Shown piece after piece: positions 6,136-7,012 of a stretch of 7,012 nucleotides of DNA. Position 1 is the stretch's first letter. Every line of letters begins with the position of its first letter. The DNA is from an uncultured Chlorobiaceae bacterium (GTDB lineage Bacteria > Bacteroidota > Chlorobiia > Chlorobiales > Chlorobiaceae), in assembly GCA_903917955.1 (NCBI GenBank), contig CAIXCO010000260.1, positions 1-7,012 on the forward strand. The letters are read 5' to 3'. The position numbers were made by a program, and so were the translations under genes. The notes under the pieces were generated by a model, which searched no databases, had not been told where the DNA came from, and saw only the letters and a program-made list of their open reading frames with translations.

Positions 6136-6669
6136 CTATGCGTAGACTTTTTTGTAGTTGTCAATGGCATGAAGAATGCTCTGGCGGGCAATTTCAGCGC
6201 CCTGGAACTCCTCAACAAGTACCGTCTTCTCTTCAAGCGATTTGTACTCCTCAAAAAAGTGCTTTAACTCGGATGCGAAGTAAGGTGGCAACTGATCGAT
6301 GTTGTGGACATTACTCATGCTGACATCATCTTCGGCAACAGCAATAATCTTGTCGTCTCCCTCTCCATGGTCGATCATGCGCATAACGCCGATAACCCTT
6401 GCCCTCACCATGCACATGGGGACAATGTCAGACTGGCAAATCACAAGAATGTCAAGCGGATCATGGTCATCACCAAGTGTTTTTGGGATAAACCCGTAAT
6501 TTGCGGGATAAAAAACAGCAGAGTAAAGTACCCGGTCAAGCTTCAGCATACCGGTTTTTTTGTCAAGTTCGTACTTTGTTTTGCTGCCTTTGGAAATTTC
6601 GATAATGGCGTTGACGATATTGGGCTGATCGTCTCCGATCGAAACATCGTGCCAGGGATTAAAATTCAT
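6136..6669 (-). CDS. ppa: Family I inorganic pyrophosphatase
   Basis: 177-residue cytosolic, metal-dependent family I pyrophosphatase, the normal bacterial length. It hydrolyses pyrophosphate to two phosphates and so drives nucleic acid, protein and activated-sugar synthesis. Active-site residues line up with the E. coli enzyme: E24, K32, E34, R46, Y54 and Y58; the signature DDHDPLDIL with D68, D70 and D73; D100, D105 and K107 in DHGEGDDK; and the C-terminal YKSLE segment. The set appears complete. The ATG at 6669 gives the expected N-terminus but has no Shine-Dalgarno. A good extended -10 box ends only 12 bases before it, so the transcript probably has a very short leader. A strong terminator follows the gene, so it is likely monocistronic. 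Confidence 0.97.
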   Translation of the reverse strand: MNFNPWHDVSIGDDQPNIVNAIIEISKGSKTKYELDKKTGMLKLDRVLYSAVFYPANYGFIPKTLGDDHDPLDILVICQSDIVPMCMVRARVIGVMRMIDHGEGDDKIIAVAEDDVSMSNVHNIDQLPPYFASELKHFFEEYKSLEEKTVLVEEFQGAEIARQSILHAIDNYKKVYA

Positions 6670-6681
6670 AGCGTGACCGGG

Positions 6682-6709
6682 CTTATAACAGGTTAAAAAA
6701 GCTGTGCAA
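6682..6709 (-). promoter_or_regulatory. Putative ppa promoter with extended -10
   Basis: Minus strand: TTGCAC (6709-6704), a 16-base spacer, then TG-T-TATAAG (6690-6682), with five of six matches to TATAAT plus the TG extension. The -35 matches only TTG. The expected start near 6675 leaves a leader of about six bases before the ppa ATG. Confidence 0.5.
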
Positions 6710-6750
6710 GTATAGCGATTTTTTCAAAATCCGGCAACCGATAAAAGCAC

Positions 6751-6768
6751 CTGATTCACAATAATCAG
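6751..6768 (-). terminator. Weak hairpin downstream of the partial gene
   Basis: CTGATT and AATCAG form a perfect six-base inverted repeat around a six-base loop. On the minus strand it is followed four bases later by TTTT. It lies about 70 bases after the stop of the partial gene and before the ppa promoter, the right place for a terminator. The stem has only two GC pairs. An outer GGCAAC/GTTGCC pair (6733-6738 and 6784-6789) could extend the structure. Confidence 0.3.
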
Positions 6769-6838
6769 CCCCCTTCGCCGCCAGTTGCCAACAAAAGGAT
6801 CAACCGCCACTTGAGCAATGGGGATGAGATGGTTATCG

Positions 6839-7012
6839 TTACTGTAACATCAGTGTCACCCTGTTCTTGTTGTTCACCCGCTGATACTCAATACCCTGCG
6901 TCATGCTCCAGACAGGGCTCTTTGCCTGGTCATCAGGCTGGAGAGTTTTGTCGAGCGGGTTCATGGCCTCACCCCCGCTTTCGAGCACAACCTGAACACT
7001 CTCTTTCTTTTC
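6839..7012 (-). CDS. C-terminal fragment of an unidentified protein (cut by window edge)
   Basis: The minus strand from the window edge is open for 57 codons to a TAA at 6841-6839. The translated tail begins EKKESVQVVLESGG and ends NRVTLMLQ. It is charged and hydrophilic with a short beta-like finish (IEYQRVNN, RVTLMLQ). I recognise no domain, and the start and most of the protein lie beyond the window. It points the same way as ppa, about 170 bases upstream of it. Codon use looks ordinary. The call rests on the open frame and sensible composition only; a chance open frame is possible. Confidence 0.5.
   Translation of the reverse strand, partial: EKKESVQVVLESGGEAMNPLDKTLQPDDQAKSPVWSMTQGIEYQRVNNKNRVTLMLQ

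Noticed and set aside
6838..6848. Short palindrome GTTAC-T-GTAAC at the stop of the partial gene
   Set aside because: The arms are five bases with a one-base centre, too short to form a hairpin, and there is no other sign of a binding site.

Overview
Organism and overall impression. The window is a densely packed chromosomal segment of intermediate GC content. It carries housekeeping and stress genes and no mobile element, RNA gene or CRISPR array that I can recognise. The mix of genes and the protein style fit a green sulfur bacterium (Chlorobiaceae: Chlorobium/Pelodictyon-like). That is a recognition-based inference; no lineage-defining gene is present. Four of the five genes whose start context is visible lack a convincing Shine-Dalgarno sequence.

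Layout. (1) Positions 10-1575, plus strand: a two-domain protein with an aminoglycoside-phosphotransferase-like kinase domain followed by a P-loop kinase domain. (2) From about 1611 to 5936, all minus strand, transcribed right to left: a KdsC-family HAD phosphatase (5936-5418), a NeuB-family sialic-acid-type synthase without the usual C-terminal SAF domain (5340-4471), the Hsp90 chaperone htpG (4404-2518), and a membrane protein fusing a rubrerythrin-like diiron domain to a VIT1/CCC1 metal transporter (about 2486-1611). The last gene converges on gene 1 across 35 bases. (3) Positions 6669-6136, minus: inorganic pyrophosphatase (ppa), with its own promoter and a strong intrinsic terminator that insulates it from the phosphatase gene. 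(4) Positions 7012-6839, minus: the last 57 codons of an unidentified protein cut by the window edge.

How the genes work together. The phosphatase and synthase read as a two-gene module for a nonulosonic acid (sialic acid/KDN-like sugar). The synthase would condense a six-carbon sugar phosphate with phosphoenolpyruvate, and the phosphatase would remove the terminal phosphate. Specificity-determining residues in the phosphatase look more like a nonulosonate-9-phosphate phosphatase than a true KDO-8-phosphate phosphatase. No cytidylyltransferase is visible here. htpG and the ferritin-like/VIT gene follow closely and could be co-transcribed as a protein-stress plus metal-stress pair. Ppa pulls pyrophosphate-producing biosynthesis forward but is transcriptionally separate.

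Most of the window is ordinary. The points most worth a second look are the synthase/phosphatase module, the diiron-transporter fusion with its unclear start, and promoter-like boxes sitting almost on top of start codons.
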